The position numbers and the translations under genes are program-made. Of a stretch of DNA of 64,000 nucleotides, positions 45,201 to 53,822 are shown piece by piece. Under the pieces are notes generated by a model. The model saw nothing but the letters and a program-made list of their open reading frames with translations. It was not told the origin of the DNA and made no database searches. Each line of letters begins with the position of its first letter. Position 1 is the first letter of the stretch. This stretch comes from CAWALV01 sp963782965 (GTDB lineage Bacteria; Actinomycetota; Actinomycetes; Acidothermales; Acidothermaceae). The DNA is taken from NCBI GenBank assembly GCA_963782965.1, contig CAWALV010000006.1:310001-374000 (forward strand), given 5' to 3'.

Positions 45201-46165
45201 GTGGTGGTGGTGGTCGAACCGTTGACGGTGGCACTCGCCCCACCGGGGCTGGCGGTCACCGTGTAGCCGCTGATCGCCGATCCGCCGTCAGAGACCGGCG
45301 CCGCCCAACTCACACTCGCCTGCCCATTACCCGCGCTGGCCACCACATTCGTCGGCGCACCAGGCACCGTCGCCGATCCGCCCGCCGCGGGTCGTAGGGC
45401 GAAGAGGAGGGCGACGGCGTTGCTGGTGGTGCCGGTGACGGTGGCGGTGATGGCCCCGGTGGGTCCGGGGCTGGTTTGGGTGGTGTCGTAGACGTAGATG
45501 TGGGGTGCGTTGAGCAGGGTGGTGCCGCTGGTTTCGAAGCGTTTGGTGAAGCCGGCGGGTGCGGTGGTGATGGTGTTGGTGGAGCCGGAGACGATCAGCA
45601 CGTAGACCAGGGTGGCGCCGGGGATGTCGGTGGTCAGGCTGGGTGCGGTGGTGGTTTTGGTGGCGCTGGTGGGGGTGGCGTCGTAGGGGTTGGTGGTATC
45701 GACCCCGGCGTATTCCAAGACACCGAGCACCAGGTTGGTCCAGGGGCTGGTGGTCCATTGGTAGGTGGCGCCGGAGTCGTTGGCGGCGGTGCGGTGGTTG
45801 ACCAGGGCGCGCATGTCGGAGGAGTTGTGCCCTGAGGCGACGTCGAGGTCGGGGCTGGTCGGCCAGCCGGTGGGCTGGTTCCAGTTCTCTTGGCTGCCCT
45901 TGGCATCACCCAACAAGGCCAACAGCAGATCCCCGTCGTTGATACCACCCGACAACGCCGCAGTGATCGTGCCACCGTTGTTCGTCAACGCCGACCCGGC
46001 CACCTGCACAAACGAAATCGACCCCGTCGCCCCCGTGGCAGTGGCGACCGGTAGGAGAAGGGTCGCAGCACCGAAGAGCGCAGCGGTCGCCAGCGTGAGA
46101 GCGCGACGGAGACCCGCTCTGCGACGTCCGGCCGGACGGCACCATGCGGGACGCGACCTTCTCAA
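39265..46165 (-). CDS. Giant secreted fibronectin-III/beta-propeller repeat protein, one frameshift near 40131
   Basis: Signal peptide (RRALTLATAALFGAATLLLPVATATG), then the order module A (about 215 residues, TGSISFVQVAG...LLFALRPA), five FN3 repeats, a sialidase/BNR-like beta-propeller (ATSLDGGASW, RSSDGITWSAP, KSTDGGITWSAP, RSTDGGATL, TSTDAGATWS), a Calx-beta domain (VGDTSVVEPS...), three FN3, module A, three FN3 and module A. An extra G at about 40131 (GGCGGGCGTCCAGC against GGCGGGCTCCAGC in the sister repeats) shifts the frame, so as written the protein stops prematurely in shifted sequence near 39788. Removing it gives exactly 2300 codons, ending at 39265. TTG start at 46165 with AAGGGG 8 nt upstream. 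Likely an extracellular carbohydrate-active or adhesive protein; no sortase motif or membrane anchor is seen. It interrupts the NRPS locus. Confidence 0.8.
39271..42302 (-). repeat. 1.5-kb tandem duplication (module A + three FN3) within the FN3 protein gene
   Basis: Sequence from 39271 recurs at 40787 with an offset of 1516 bp and almost no differences, including synonymous positions. An in-frame unit would be 1515 bp, and the extra base is the insertion near 40131. The near-identity implies recent duplication or ongoing gene conversion. Confidence 0.85.
45389..46030 (-). repeat. Third copy of the 642-bp module A repeat
   Basis: Near-identical at the base level to 39271-39912 and 40787-41428. 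The FN3 stretch beside it (about 44700-45388) also closely matches 41613-42300. Three long identical repeats within 7 kb make this region prone to recombination and mis-assembly. Confidence 0.85.
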
Positions 46166-46392
46166 TTGCTCGCCCCTTGCTTCCCCATGAGCCTTGTCGG
46201 GCCTTGTCAGTCCGGCCGCGAGAATGCGACCTACTACGTCCAGCGCCCCTCGGATCGGGCCTGGCGCCCCACGGTCTCGCGTTACGGATGGTAGCGGTCG
46301 CCGGTTGCCGGTCGCCAGGATTCACCCGAACAGGCGCTCAAGATCGGCCGAACGGTGCGCACGAAATCGCAACCTATGGTTGCTCTGTGTAA

Positions 46393-49300
46393 TCAGGTCG
46401 CAGATGTCCTAGCGGTGGCCGCCGGGCCGGTGGGTGCGTTCCGTAACTCCTCCAGCCGGCGTGCGACGGAGTCGACGTAAGGCTCGCGCATCGTGCGGCG
46501 CGGCGTCGTTTGTCCCTCCCCGGGCACCTCGTGAGCGGCACATGGTCCGTCAGTCTGGTCGCTCCAGCCGAGGTCGTCGGCGTGGTACAGGTCGGGTGCG
46601 CGGAAGACCGCGACAGCGAACGACCCATGACGCGGTCGGTAAGCGTCCTGCGCGAGCTGGCAGATGCGCTGAATGTAGTAGCGCTCTCGCATCCAGTCGG
46701 TCAGCGGCGCTCGCTTTGCAAGAACGCGGGCGAAGCGCCACGCGCGCCAGCGAGCTTCGAGCGGTCGGCGTACCCGACGCAGCCCGCTGCGCGCGACGAG
46801 TCGGACGACGGCCACCGGGCCGTTCTGCGCGGCTGCCTTCAGCTTCTGTGACTTTCCCACGGCCGCAGGCCCCCGCTGCACGACGTTACCCTCGGCGTCG
46901 ATGAGGGCTCCCTCGTCGTCGAACACCGGGTTGAACTTCTTGATGTAGCTGACAGACGGGCCGTTCAGCGCACCGACGAGTGCCACCTCGTCGCCGCGGT
47001 CGGTCAGCCGCAATGCCATTTCTTGCGCGACGAGTGCACCGAAGCAGTAGCCGAGGATGGTGTACGGGCCGGTTGGTTGCACGCTCTTCATCTCGGCGAT
47101 GTAGCGCTCGGCCATCTCCTCGACGGTCTGGTCGGGCGCGTCGCCGCCGTAGAGGCCGGCGATCTGCAGCCCGTAGAACGGCTGGTCGTCGCCAAGCTGC
47201 CGGGAAAGCTCGTGGAAGAGAAGGATGGTGCCCGCACCGCCGTGCACGCCGAAGATCGGGGTGGCGGCGCCCTTCGGTTGAATCGGCACGAGCGAACTCC
47301 AGCGGCGGCTGCCCGCTGTAGCGTCGCCCCGCAACAGGTCGGCAAGGGCGCTCACCGTCGGTGCCCGAAACACCGGTGCGAGCGGCAACTTCGTGCCGAA
47401 GTCGCGTTCGATGCGCGCGAAAAGTCGGGCCGCAGTCAGGGAATCGACACCGAGGTCGAAGAAGTTGTCGGTCACCCCGATGGGCCGGATGCCGAGCACT
47501 TCCTCCCATGCCGCGACGAGACGGCGTTCGAGCTCGTCACGCGGCGCGACGACGTCGTCTCGAGCGGTCGCCGAGGCGTCGGGGGCCGGCAGTGCTCGGC
47601 GATCCGTCTTTCCGTTCGGCGTGCGCGGGAACTGCGGGCAGATGACGACGGCTGCCGGAACCATGTAGCCCGGCAGCGAAGCTGCGACATGGCGACGCAG
47701 GTCGTTGGGTGTCGGCGCGGTCTCGGGCTTGGCAACCACGTAGCCGACCAGTTGCTTGTCACCGGGAGTGTCCTCGCGGACGACGACCACGGCTTCCGCG
47801 ACGTCGGGATGCTTGCCGAGCACGACCTCGATCTCACCGAGTTCGATCCGGAAGCCGCGCACTTTCACCTGGTTGTCGATGCGCCCGAGGAATTCGAGGC
47901 GGCCGTCGCGTCGCCAGCGCACGAGGTCGCCGGTGCGGTACACGCGTTCGCCCGCTTCGGTGAAGTCGGCGAACGGCGAGTCGATGAACTTCTCCGCGGT
48001 GAGGTCGGGCCGGCCGAGGTAGCCCTGCGCGAGCCCGTCGCCTCCGATGAGCAGTTCGCCGGCCACGCCGATGCCCACCTCGCGCATCTTCGGGTCGACG
48101 ACGTGCACGGTGGTATTGCGGAAGGCGTGCCCGAGGGTCGGCGCCTCACCAGGATGGATTCTGGCACAGGGTCGACCAGATCGTCGTTTCCGTCGGCCCG
48201 TACATGTTCCACAACGCAGCGCACTTCGGCACGAGGGCTTCGGCCAAGGTGGGCGGCAGGGCTTCGCCGCCGCAGAGCACGACGAGGTCGTCTTTGCCCT
48301 CCCAACCCCATTCGATCAGCAGCCGCCAGGTCGCCGGAGTGGCCTGCATCTGGGTGACGTCGTGCTCGACCAGCAGGTGCGCGAGTGCCGACGGGTCTCG
48401 GCACTCGTCGTGCGTCGCGATGACGACCGTGCCGCCAACGACCAGCGGTAAGTACAACTCCAGTCCGGCGATGTCGAACGACAGTGTCGTGACGGCGAGC
48501 AGTGCCTCACCTTCGCGGAGCCCCGGCTCGTGTGCGACGGAGTCGAGGAAGTTCGTGAGGCCGCGATGCGGCACCATCACACCCTTCGGCTTGCCCGTGG
48601 AACCCGAGGTGTAGATGACGTACGCCGTGTCAGCGAGACCAGCGGCGAGGTCTGCGGGAGTTGCCGGATCGGCCGGCTCGACGGCGGCGAGCACGTCGTC
48701 GCTCGCGTCGATGGCGATGACATGCGCGCCGGTCGAGGGCAGCTGGGCCATCAGGTTGGACGACGTGACGACGGCCACGACGTCGGCGTCCGTCAGCATG
48801 TACTCGACCCGCTCGGCGGGATAGGCGGGATCGACGGGGACGTAGGCCGCGCCGCTGGCCATGACGCCGACGAGTGCGGCGAGCATGTCCGTGGAGCGGT
48901 TCAGGCAGACGGCGACCCGGGTGCCCGGACGAGCGCCGAGGTCGCGCAGCACCTGGGCGAGCCGGAACGAACGGTCGGCGAGTTCGGCGTAGGTGAGAAC
49001 GCGCTCCTCGCACCGGACGGCGACCCGGTCGGGATGTGCCCCGGCTTGCTCGGCGAACCGTGTCGGCACCGTCCAGCTGGGGACCGGCGCGAACCAACCC
49101 GAACCCCAGGCGCGTTCCTGCTTGCGCGTCTGCGCGTCGACCAGGTCCGGCGTATCGGCGGCCAGCGTCGGATCGGCGACCAGCTCGGCGAGCGATCGCA
49201 CCCACTGCCCGGCGATGTCTTCGACGGTGTCGCGCTCGTAGACCGGCGTGTACTCGAACGAGGCGTTCTCGGCGACGACGAGGACCAGTTCAGCGCCGTC

Positions 49301-49837
49301 GCACTCGGCGTCGTTCGCCTGTGTCGTGACCGCGACCCGGAAGTAGGGGTCATCGTCGGCTCCAAGCTCGGAGCGAAGTGCAGTGAACGGCCGGTCGAGA
49401 GTGTCGTCCAAAGCTCGGCGTGCGTCGGCGACCGTGCGGACGACGTCGCGGAAGGGTGCGCTGTTGTCGAGCATGAGTGGGACCGGGGCGATGAAGCTGC
49501 GGGTACGGGGTTCCGTCTCGGTCTCGGTGCCGGTCGTACTCGCGTCGAGGGGCAGGCCGGCGGTCAACTCCGACTGGCCGGAGAGCCGGACGACGAGCGT
49601 CAGCCAACTCGCGGCCAGCACGTCGAGCTCGGCGCAACCGAGCGTGTCGGCGCAGGCCCGCACGCTCTCGGCGACCGTAGGCGGCAACGCAAGCATGACC
49701 GCGTCACGATGCAACGGCGTCTGCGGGCTGCGCACCCGGTCGACCGGCAGCGACACGTCGCGGACGAGCGTCGCAAGCAGCCGGCGCCACTCCTCGACGT
49801 CCCGATCGGGGCGCGTGGGCAGCACGGTGTCACTCAT
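46393..49837 (-). CDS. NRPS, truncated C-A-PCP-TE (Gly-specific), one frameshift near 48165
   Basis: About 240 N-terminal residues match only the C-terminal lobe of a C domain; there is no HHxxxDG. The A domain has YTSGSTGKPKG and pocket D-I-L-Q-L-G-M-I-W-K, a near-exact Gly code. The frame breaks after NMYGPTETTIWSTLCQ: one surplus A near 48165 leads to a stop, while the other frame continues IHPGEAPTLGHAFRNTTVHVVD through the rest of A, a PCP (FFDLGVDSLTAARLF) and a TE with the nucleophile motif GYCFGA (Cys, not Ser). Removing one base gives 1148 whole codons. The ATG at 49837 has AAGGGGGG upstream. With a truncated C and its own TE, this protein seems separate from the main line; it could release glycyl units or supply a substrate in trans. 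Confidence 0.85.
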
Positions 49838-49876
49838 GTGTCCCCCCTTCGCCGGCACTCTCACCGGCGGGACCTT

Positions 49877-49898
49877 TGTCTGTCTAGCCTGACAGACA
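49877..49898. promoter_or_regulatory. Perfect inverted repeat upstream of the Gly-TE NRPS
   Basis: TGTCTGTC (49877-49884), 6-nt spacer, GACAGACA (49891-49898), 40 bp before the NRPS ATG and 35 bp after the HPr-kinase-like gene. A second stem, CCGGCGC-TCAG-GCGCCGG (49933-49950), overlaps that gene's stop codon. The first could be a repressor operator or, with the second, a weak terminator. No U-run follows either. Function is inferred. Confidence 0.45.
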
Positions 49899-49939
49899 GC
49901 TTGTGCGACGGCGGCTCGTTTGCAAAGTCGGGCCGGCGC

Positions 49940-50803
49940 TCAGGCGCCGGCGAGGTCGCGGTCGAGAAGATCGGCTGCCGCGGCTGGGTCGTCGTAGCGC
50001 AGCTGCCAGGGTCGAGCCGCGCGGACGACGTCGGCCAGCCGGATCAGCGCCTGCTCCGGGTGGCGGTAGTGGGTGAAGCTCTCGCGCATCAGAACCTGCA
50101 GGGCGTCGACGCGGTGGACGGATCGCAGCGACGGGACGTCGGGCGGGCTGTCCTCGCCGCTGCGGTCGAGCAATACGACGTGCCGGACGACGACGGGTTC
50201 GGTGATCACCGAGGCGCCCAGATCCGCCGCGCGCAGGAACCTCTCGCCGGGGCCGGTGACGCCGCCCGCGACGCCGAGCGCCTTCGCGGTCCAATCCGAG
50301 ACGCCGAGCGGTCGGGGATAGGGGTACGCGGTGTCGGCGTCCCAGTCGGTCGCGAAGGCTTCGTCGGTGGCGTACGCCCAACCGCGTTGCAGCAACGCAA
50401 CAGTCAGGGTGGTCTTGCCCGCGCCGGAGTGGCCGGGCACCAGCAGCGTCGTCCCGTTCTTCGACAACACCGCGGCGTGGACGGCGAGCAGCGGCGTCTG
50501 AGTGGCGAAAGTGACGTTGATCGCGGCGCAGGTGGCGGCGACGGCAGACGGTCGGTCATCGGCGCGTTGCCGGCTCGTCTCACCGGGCAATCCCTCGCCG
50601 TCGTCGCGCGGGGTGACGGCGATCAGCCACGGCTCGGCGTCACGAACCTCGATCACGAAATCGGGATCGCCGGGCGGCGCCGGGCAGTCGGCCCACAGCG
50701 ACCTGATGTCGCGACGCAGCTCCGCGTCGTCGATCACCACCCGCGCGGATCGGCGGAGCCCGTGCACGTCGATGGCCTGTGCCGGGGCCGGCGCGGGCGT
50801 CAC
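49940..50803 (-). CDS. HPr-kinase-like protein paired with PqqD (second copy, not lasso)
   Basis: 287 residues. The kinase core has LLAVHAAVLSKNG (the HxSxV-like strand), Walker A VPGHSGAGKTTL (about 122-133) and an acidic YATDEAFATDWD (about 144-155). It belongs to the HPr kinase/phosphorylase superfamily without the regulatory DRTGG domain. The GTG start overlaps the PqqD stop by GTGA. PqqD + HPr-kinase-like pairs are known beside RiPP and surface-polysaccharide genes, but no cyclase, leader protease or obvious precursor is adjacent here. It is diverged from the lasso kinase at 2800-3732, so not a recent duplicate. Substrate unknown. Confidence 0.7.
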   Translation of the reverse strand: MTPAPAPAQAIDVHGLRRSARVVIDDAELRRDIRSLWADCPAPPGDPDFVIEVRDAEPWLIAVTPRDDGEGLPGETSRQRADDRPSAVAATCAAINVTFATQTPLLAVHAAVLSKNGTTLLVPGHSGAGKTTLTVALLQRGWAYATDEAFATDWDADTAYPYPRPLGVSDWTAKALGVAGGVTGPGERFLRAADLGASVITEPVVVRHVVLLDRSGEDSPPDVPSLRSVHRVDALQVLMRESFTHYRHPEQALIRLADVVRAARPWQLRYDDPAAAADLLDRDLAGA

Positions 50804-51084
50804 GTCACCGCTGCGATCAGGCCGGCGTCGGCGAAGCTCTGAACGGCGACCCGGACGTCGTCGGAGATCGCCGAACGCTCGACGTCGTACATCGAGGCGA
50901 GCCGGGCAGCGAGGTCGTCGACCGACAAGGTGCCGTCGGCGAGCCGCCAGATGTCGCTCGCGGTCTCGTTGAGGAAGATGGCGTTGCGTTGCACCGGTGA
51001 GTAGACGACGACTCGCCCGTCGACCTCGACCGCGGTGACGCCTGGCAACGGCGGGCCGACCAACGCGTGCTGCACCCGGCTCAT
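50800..51084 (-). CDS. PqqD-family protein (second copy)
   Basis: 94 residues: VTAVEVDGRVVVYSPVQRNAIFLNETASDIWRLADG (beta-hairpin plus helix of PqqD, with the typical LNETASDIWRL phrase) followed by VDDLAARLASMYDV...VRVAVQSFADAGLI. It is more canonical than the lasso-cluster RRE protein. It probably binds a peptide for the coupled HPr-kinase-like protein. ATG at 51082-51084 without a clear ribosome site; the longer upstream frame is antisense to the polyproline protein gene and was rejected. It is divergent from the Tat-exported protein gene at 51347, with 262 bp between them that should hold both promoters. Confidence 0.75.
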   Translation of the reverse strand: MSRVQHALVGPPLPGVTAVEVDGRVVVYSPVQRNAIFLNETASDIWRLADGTLSVDDLAARLASMYDVERSAISDDVRVAVQSFADAGLIAAVT

Positions 51085-51346
51085 GCTAGTGAGCCGCGAA
51101 GGGCGAAACAGGATGCATCGATGCCAATGCATCGCGAGCCGGTTAGCCCGGCGGGGTGAATTCGACGCGCAACCCGCTGCGCAGCCTAGGACGTGATTCA
51201 GTTGCGCTCTCGACGATCGCGCACCACGTCGCACTCGGTTGCGGGCCACCACGCCCGCAGCGTTGAGTTCGACGCGGTGCATGGCGTTGGGGTGCTGGCC
51301 CGTGGGGGGCCAGGCGACTGCGCCTCGTGGGCGAAAGGTGGGCACG

Positions 51347-51934
51347 ATGTCCGAAGAGACCGGCGACAAGCCGGCGGTAAGACGCCGGACCGTCATCAAG
51401 GGCGGTATCGCCGTCGGCGGTGCGCTGTGGGCCGTACCGGCCGTGCAGGCGCTGTCGATGACCAAGGCGGCGGCCTCCCCGGCCAGTGGCGGTAACCCGC
51501 CACCCCCGCCGCCGCCACCCCCGCCGCCTCCGCCGCCGCCACCCCCGCCGCCACCCCCGCCGCCGACGACGGTGCACGGCGTGCCGTCGCACGGCCTGTT
51601 CCTGTTGAAGTCCGGCAGCACGTATTACGGCTTCCAGATCGACGCCAACGGCCACATCGCGTCTCCGGGCAACGGCAACGACATCCCGTACTGGGCCGGC
51701 CTCGGCTACACCAACATCGTCAGGACGGGTTCGACCTGGAACTCGATCGTCAACAACGCGATCCACGCGGGGACGACGACGCTGTCGGGCAAGACGGTCC
51801 TCTACCTCAGCGGTTGGGGCAGCTACACGCTGGTCGACGCGTTCGCGTACGACGGCTCGTTCCAGTTCGACACCGACGGTGACAAGTTCCGCGACGCCGT
51901 CCTGATCGGTGGCGTGTACTACTTCTACAAGTGA
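51347..51934 (+). CDS. Tat-exported protein with 23 consecutive prolines
   Basis: 195 residues. A twin-arginine signal (VRRRTVIKGGIAVGGALWAVPAVQAL) is followed by a run of 23 prolines (51497-51565) acting as a rigid stalk, then a compact C-terminal domain of about 120 residues rich in Gly, Tyr and Trp (HGLFLLKSGSTYYGFQID ... DTDGDKFRDAVLIGGVYYFYK) that is not recognised. Efficient translation of so many prolines needs EF-P. ATG at 51347 has AAAGGTGGG about 7 nt upstream. A hairpin terminator follows. The signal peptide type is shared with the protein at 53087. Confidence 0.75.
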   Translation: MSEETGDKPAVRRRTVIKGGIAVGGALWAVPAVQALSMTKAAASPASGGNPPPPPPPPPPPPPPPPPPPPPPPTTVHGVPSHGLFLLKSGSTYYGFQIDANGHIASPGNGNDIPYWAGLGYTNIVRTGSTWNSIVNNAIHAGTTTLSGKTVLYLSGWGSYTLVDAFAYDGSFQFDTDGDKFRDAVLIGGVYYFYK

Positions 51935-51957
51935 GGCGTCGTAGGCGACGATGGTCA

Positions 51958-51989
51958 GGGAGGGCTCGTCACCGCGACGCGGCCCTCCC
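51958..51989 (+). terminator. Probable terminator hairpin after the polyproline protein gene
   Basis: GGGAGGGC (51958-51965) and GCCCTCCC (51982-51989) pair perfectly around a 16-nt loop, 23 bp after the stop codon. There is no U-run. Confidence 0.5.
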
Positions 51990-52045
51990 GAACCATTTGC
52001 GGGAGCGATAGCTCATCGGGTGACCGATCGAGCGAGGAGCTGTGT

Positions 52046-52924
52046 GTGCCTACCGAAGATGCCGATCCTGGCGGCTCGACAGAGGAAGCCGGCGCTGTTG
52101 CAAGTGCCGCTGAGGAGCCGCTTGCGGGCGCGCCGGCGGGCGAAGACCGCTGCGAGCTGGTGGCCTATCGCGTAGGTCCGGCGTCCGAGGATGAAGACCT
52201 CTGGGCGGCGCCCGCGACTCGGGTCTGGATGGAGCGCTCACCCAACAAGTTCGCCAATCGCTGCTTGCCGCTGCTGATCGCGAACCAGTCCGGCTGGCTG
52301 TTGATCAACACCGACACGGTGCGCCTCACCTGGAACGGCGGCGCGGCGATGGAGGACATCGACATCCGCTATGACGACGGGCCGCCGCCGCTGCCCGCGA
52401 TCAGCCACTTCGGGGCTGGGATCGTCACCTGGAACCTGCCGTATTTCTTCCGGACGTCGCCGGGGTGGAATTTGCTCGTCCGCGGGCCGGCGAATTGCCC
52501 GAAGGACGGCATCTACGCCCTGGACGGCGTCGTTGAGACCGACTGGGCGACGGCGACGTTCACGATGAACTGGCAGTTGACCAGACCCGGGCTCGAAGTC
52601 GTCTTCGAACGCGGTGAACCACTGTGCATGTTGGTGCCGCAAAGGCGCCATGAGTTGGAGCGCGTGCGGCCCGTGATGCGTGCCTTGGACGACGACCCCG
52701 ACCTCGCGCGGCGGGTGCGGGCTTGGATGGCGTCGCGCGGGGAGTTCCTCGCCGACTTGGAGCAAGACGGGACCGATGCCCGGGCGCGGCGTTGGCAGCG
52801 CGACTATTTCCAGGGTCGTGACGTCGAGGGGCGCAGGGCCGACGTCCATCAGACCAAACTCGGGCTGCGAAATTTCGCGCGTAAAGACCCGCATAACGGC
52901 CCAGCGAGTCACCGCGAATCATGA
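52046..52924 (+). CDS. DUF6065-like protein
   Basis: 292 residues, no signal peptide or membrane segment. The central region reads WMERSPNKFANRCLPLLIANQSGWLLINTDTVRLTWNGG ... HFGAGIVTWNLPYFFRTSPGWNLLVRGPANCPKDGIYALDGVVETDW ... FTMNWQLTRPG, which I recognise as the conserved core of DUF6065 proteins of unknown function. The N-terminal 30 residues are Ala/Glu-rich. The C-terminus is charged and helical, with RRWQRDYFQGRD. GTG start with GAGGAG about 6 nt upstream. It lies between the two Tat-exported polyproline proteins on the same strand. No enzymatic motif was identified. Confidence 0.65.
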   Translation: MPTEDADPGGSTEEAGAVASAAEEPLAGAPAGEDRCELVAYRVGPASEDEDLWAAPATRVWMERSPNKFANRCLPLLIANQSGWLLINTDTVRLTWNGGAAMEDIDIRYDDGPPPLPAISHFGAGIVTWNLPYFFRTSPGWNLLVRGPANCPKDGIYALDGVVETDWATATFTMNWQLTRPGLEVVFERGEPLCMLVPQRRHELERVRPVMRALDDDPDLARRVRAWMASRGEFLADLEQDGTDARARRWQRDYFQGRDVEGRRADVHQTKLGLRNFARKDPHNGPASHRES

Positions 52925-53086
52925 CCTTTTAGGACAAGTCTTTGCTTGTTGGACGCAACCGTTCGGCCCAGTCAACAACCTCCGTTTAGCGTATTGAGTC
53001 TGGGGGAAGTCACGGCTTCACTAGGGCTACGTTCCGCTACGATGGCGCGACGATCGCAGGGGTGGGGCCAAACGAGGGGCGGGCCG

Positions 53087-53683
53087 ATGGAGCAGGAAGT
53101 TGGTGGAGCCGGCGCGGCGCGCGCGCCGAGCCGACGCCAGGTTTTGCGTGCAGGCGCCGCCGTCGGTGCCGGTTTGGTTTGGGTAGCGCCCGTCGTCACG
53201 GGCCTCGGACTGACGTCGGCCCATGCGGCGACCGCGAGCGGCGGCTCGCCGCCGCCACCGCCGAACTCGCCGCCGCCACCGCCGAACTCGCCGCCGCCAC
53301 CGCCGAACTCGCCGCCGCCACCGCCGAACTCGCCGCCGCCACCGCCGAACTCGCCGCCGCCACCGCCGAACTCGCCGCCGCCACCGCCGAACTCGCCGCC
53401 GCCACCGCCGAACTCGCCGCCGCCACCACCGCCGACCGACGTTCTCGGCGAGTCGTTCTCCCAGACACCGACGGTTACGCCGACGGTCAAGCCGACGGTG
53501 AAGGGCGAGAGCTTCGGCACGTTGCCGTTCACCGGTGCGGCGTTCCCGGTGACCAGCGCGGTCGTCGTGGGGACCGGCCTGATTGCCGCAGGAGCCGCCG
53601 CGCTCGGTGCTACTCGCGGGCATAAGCCCGTCGTGGCGGAAGGCCGCGACCCCGACGAGCAGCCGCAGGCAACCGACAACTAA
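53087..53683 (+). CDS. Tat-exported, LPFTG-anchored protein with PPPPPNS repeats
   Basis: 198 residues. A twin-arginine signal (SRRQVLRAGAAVGAGLVWVAPVVTGL, cleavage near SAHAA) precedes eight perfect PPPPPNS repeats, a short Thr/Val/Pro segment (TPTVTPTVKPTVKGES), a sortase motif LPFTGAAFP, a hydrophobic helix (SAVVVGTGLIAAGAAALGA) and a charged tail. The mature protein is almost entirely a rigid proline spike anchored to the wall or membrane, with no globular domain. The ATG at 53087 is chosen for its GAGGGG site; an ATG at 53042 is in frame too. Followed by a strong hairpin terminator before mfd. Confidence 0.8.
   Translation: MEQEVGGAGAARAPSRRQVLRAGAAVGAGLVWVAPVVTGLGLTSAHAATASGGSPPPPPNSPPPPPNSPPPPPNSPPPPPNSPPPPPNSPPPPPNSPPPPPNSPPPPPNSPPPPPPTDVLGESFSQTPTVTPTVKPTVKGESFGTLPFTGAAFPVTSAVVVGTGLIAAGAAALGATRGHKPVVAEGRDPDEQPQATDN
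53246..53413 (+). repeat. Eight tandem 21-bp repeats coding SPPPPPN
   Basis: Eight perfect copies of a 21-bp unit (TCG CCG CCG CCA CCG CCG AAC) inside the LPFTG protein gene. Identity at silent positions indicates slippage-type expansion, so copy number probably varies among strains. Confidence 0.95.
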
Positions 53684-53698
53684 GCGTCAAGAGGTTCA

Positions 53699-53729
53699 GA
53701 AATGCCCGGGCGATTCGCCCGGGCATTTC
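53699..53729 (+). terminator. Strong hairpin terminator between LPFTG gene and mfd
   Basis: GAAATGCCCGGGCGA (53699-53713) pairs completely with TCGCCCGGGCATTTC (53715-53729), 15 bp after the stop codon. This is the clearest terminator in the window and marks the boundary between accessory DNA and the housekeeping run. The downstream arm ends AUUUC rather than in a long U-run. Confidence 0.8.
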
Positions 53730-53822
53730 GCTTGTCCCGGCCGCGTTTCGGTTGACCGGCGTCCGACTGATGTCCTGAGCGCCCCCGGCCCAGCCTCCGC
53801 GGCCACGCGGCGGGGCGGGACA

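Noticed and set aside
39265..46030. FN3 repeats considered as a mobile element or phage tail gene.
   Set aside because: No transposase, integrase or phage structural neighbours; the repeats are intragenic and follow a signal peptide.
49877..49950. Two stem-loops considered as a definite terminator of the HPr-kinase gene.
   Set aside because: Neither has a U-run, and one overlaps the stop codon. Reported only as a possible regulatory repeat.
51085..51346. Possible RiPP precursor between the second PqqD gene and the Tat-exported protein gene.
   Set aside because: No short ORF with a ribosome site and leader-like motif was found on either strand.
50800..51621. 273-codon open frame ending with the second PqqD protein.
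   Set aside because: The upstream part is poly-Gly antisense to the 23-proline tract. Only the last 94 codons look like PqqD.
53246..53413. Regularly spaced repeats that could be taken for a CRISPR-like array.
   Set aside because: They are perfect 21-bp in-frame coding repeats (PPPPPNS) with no spacers.
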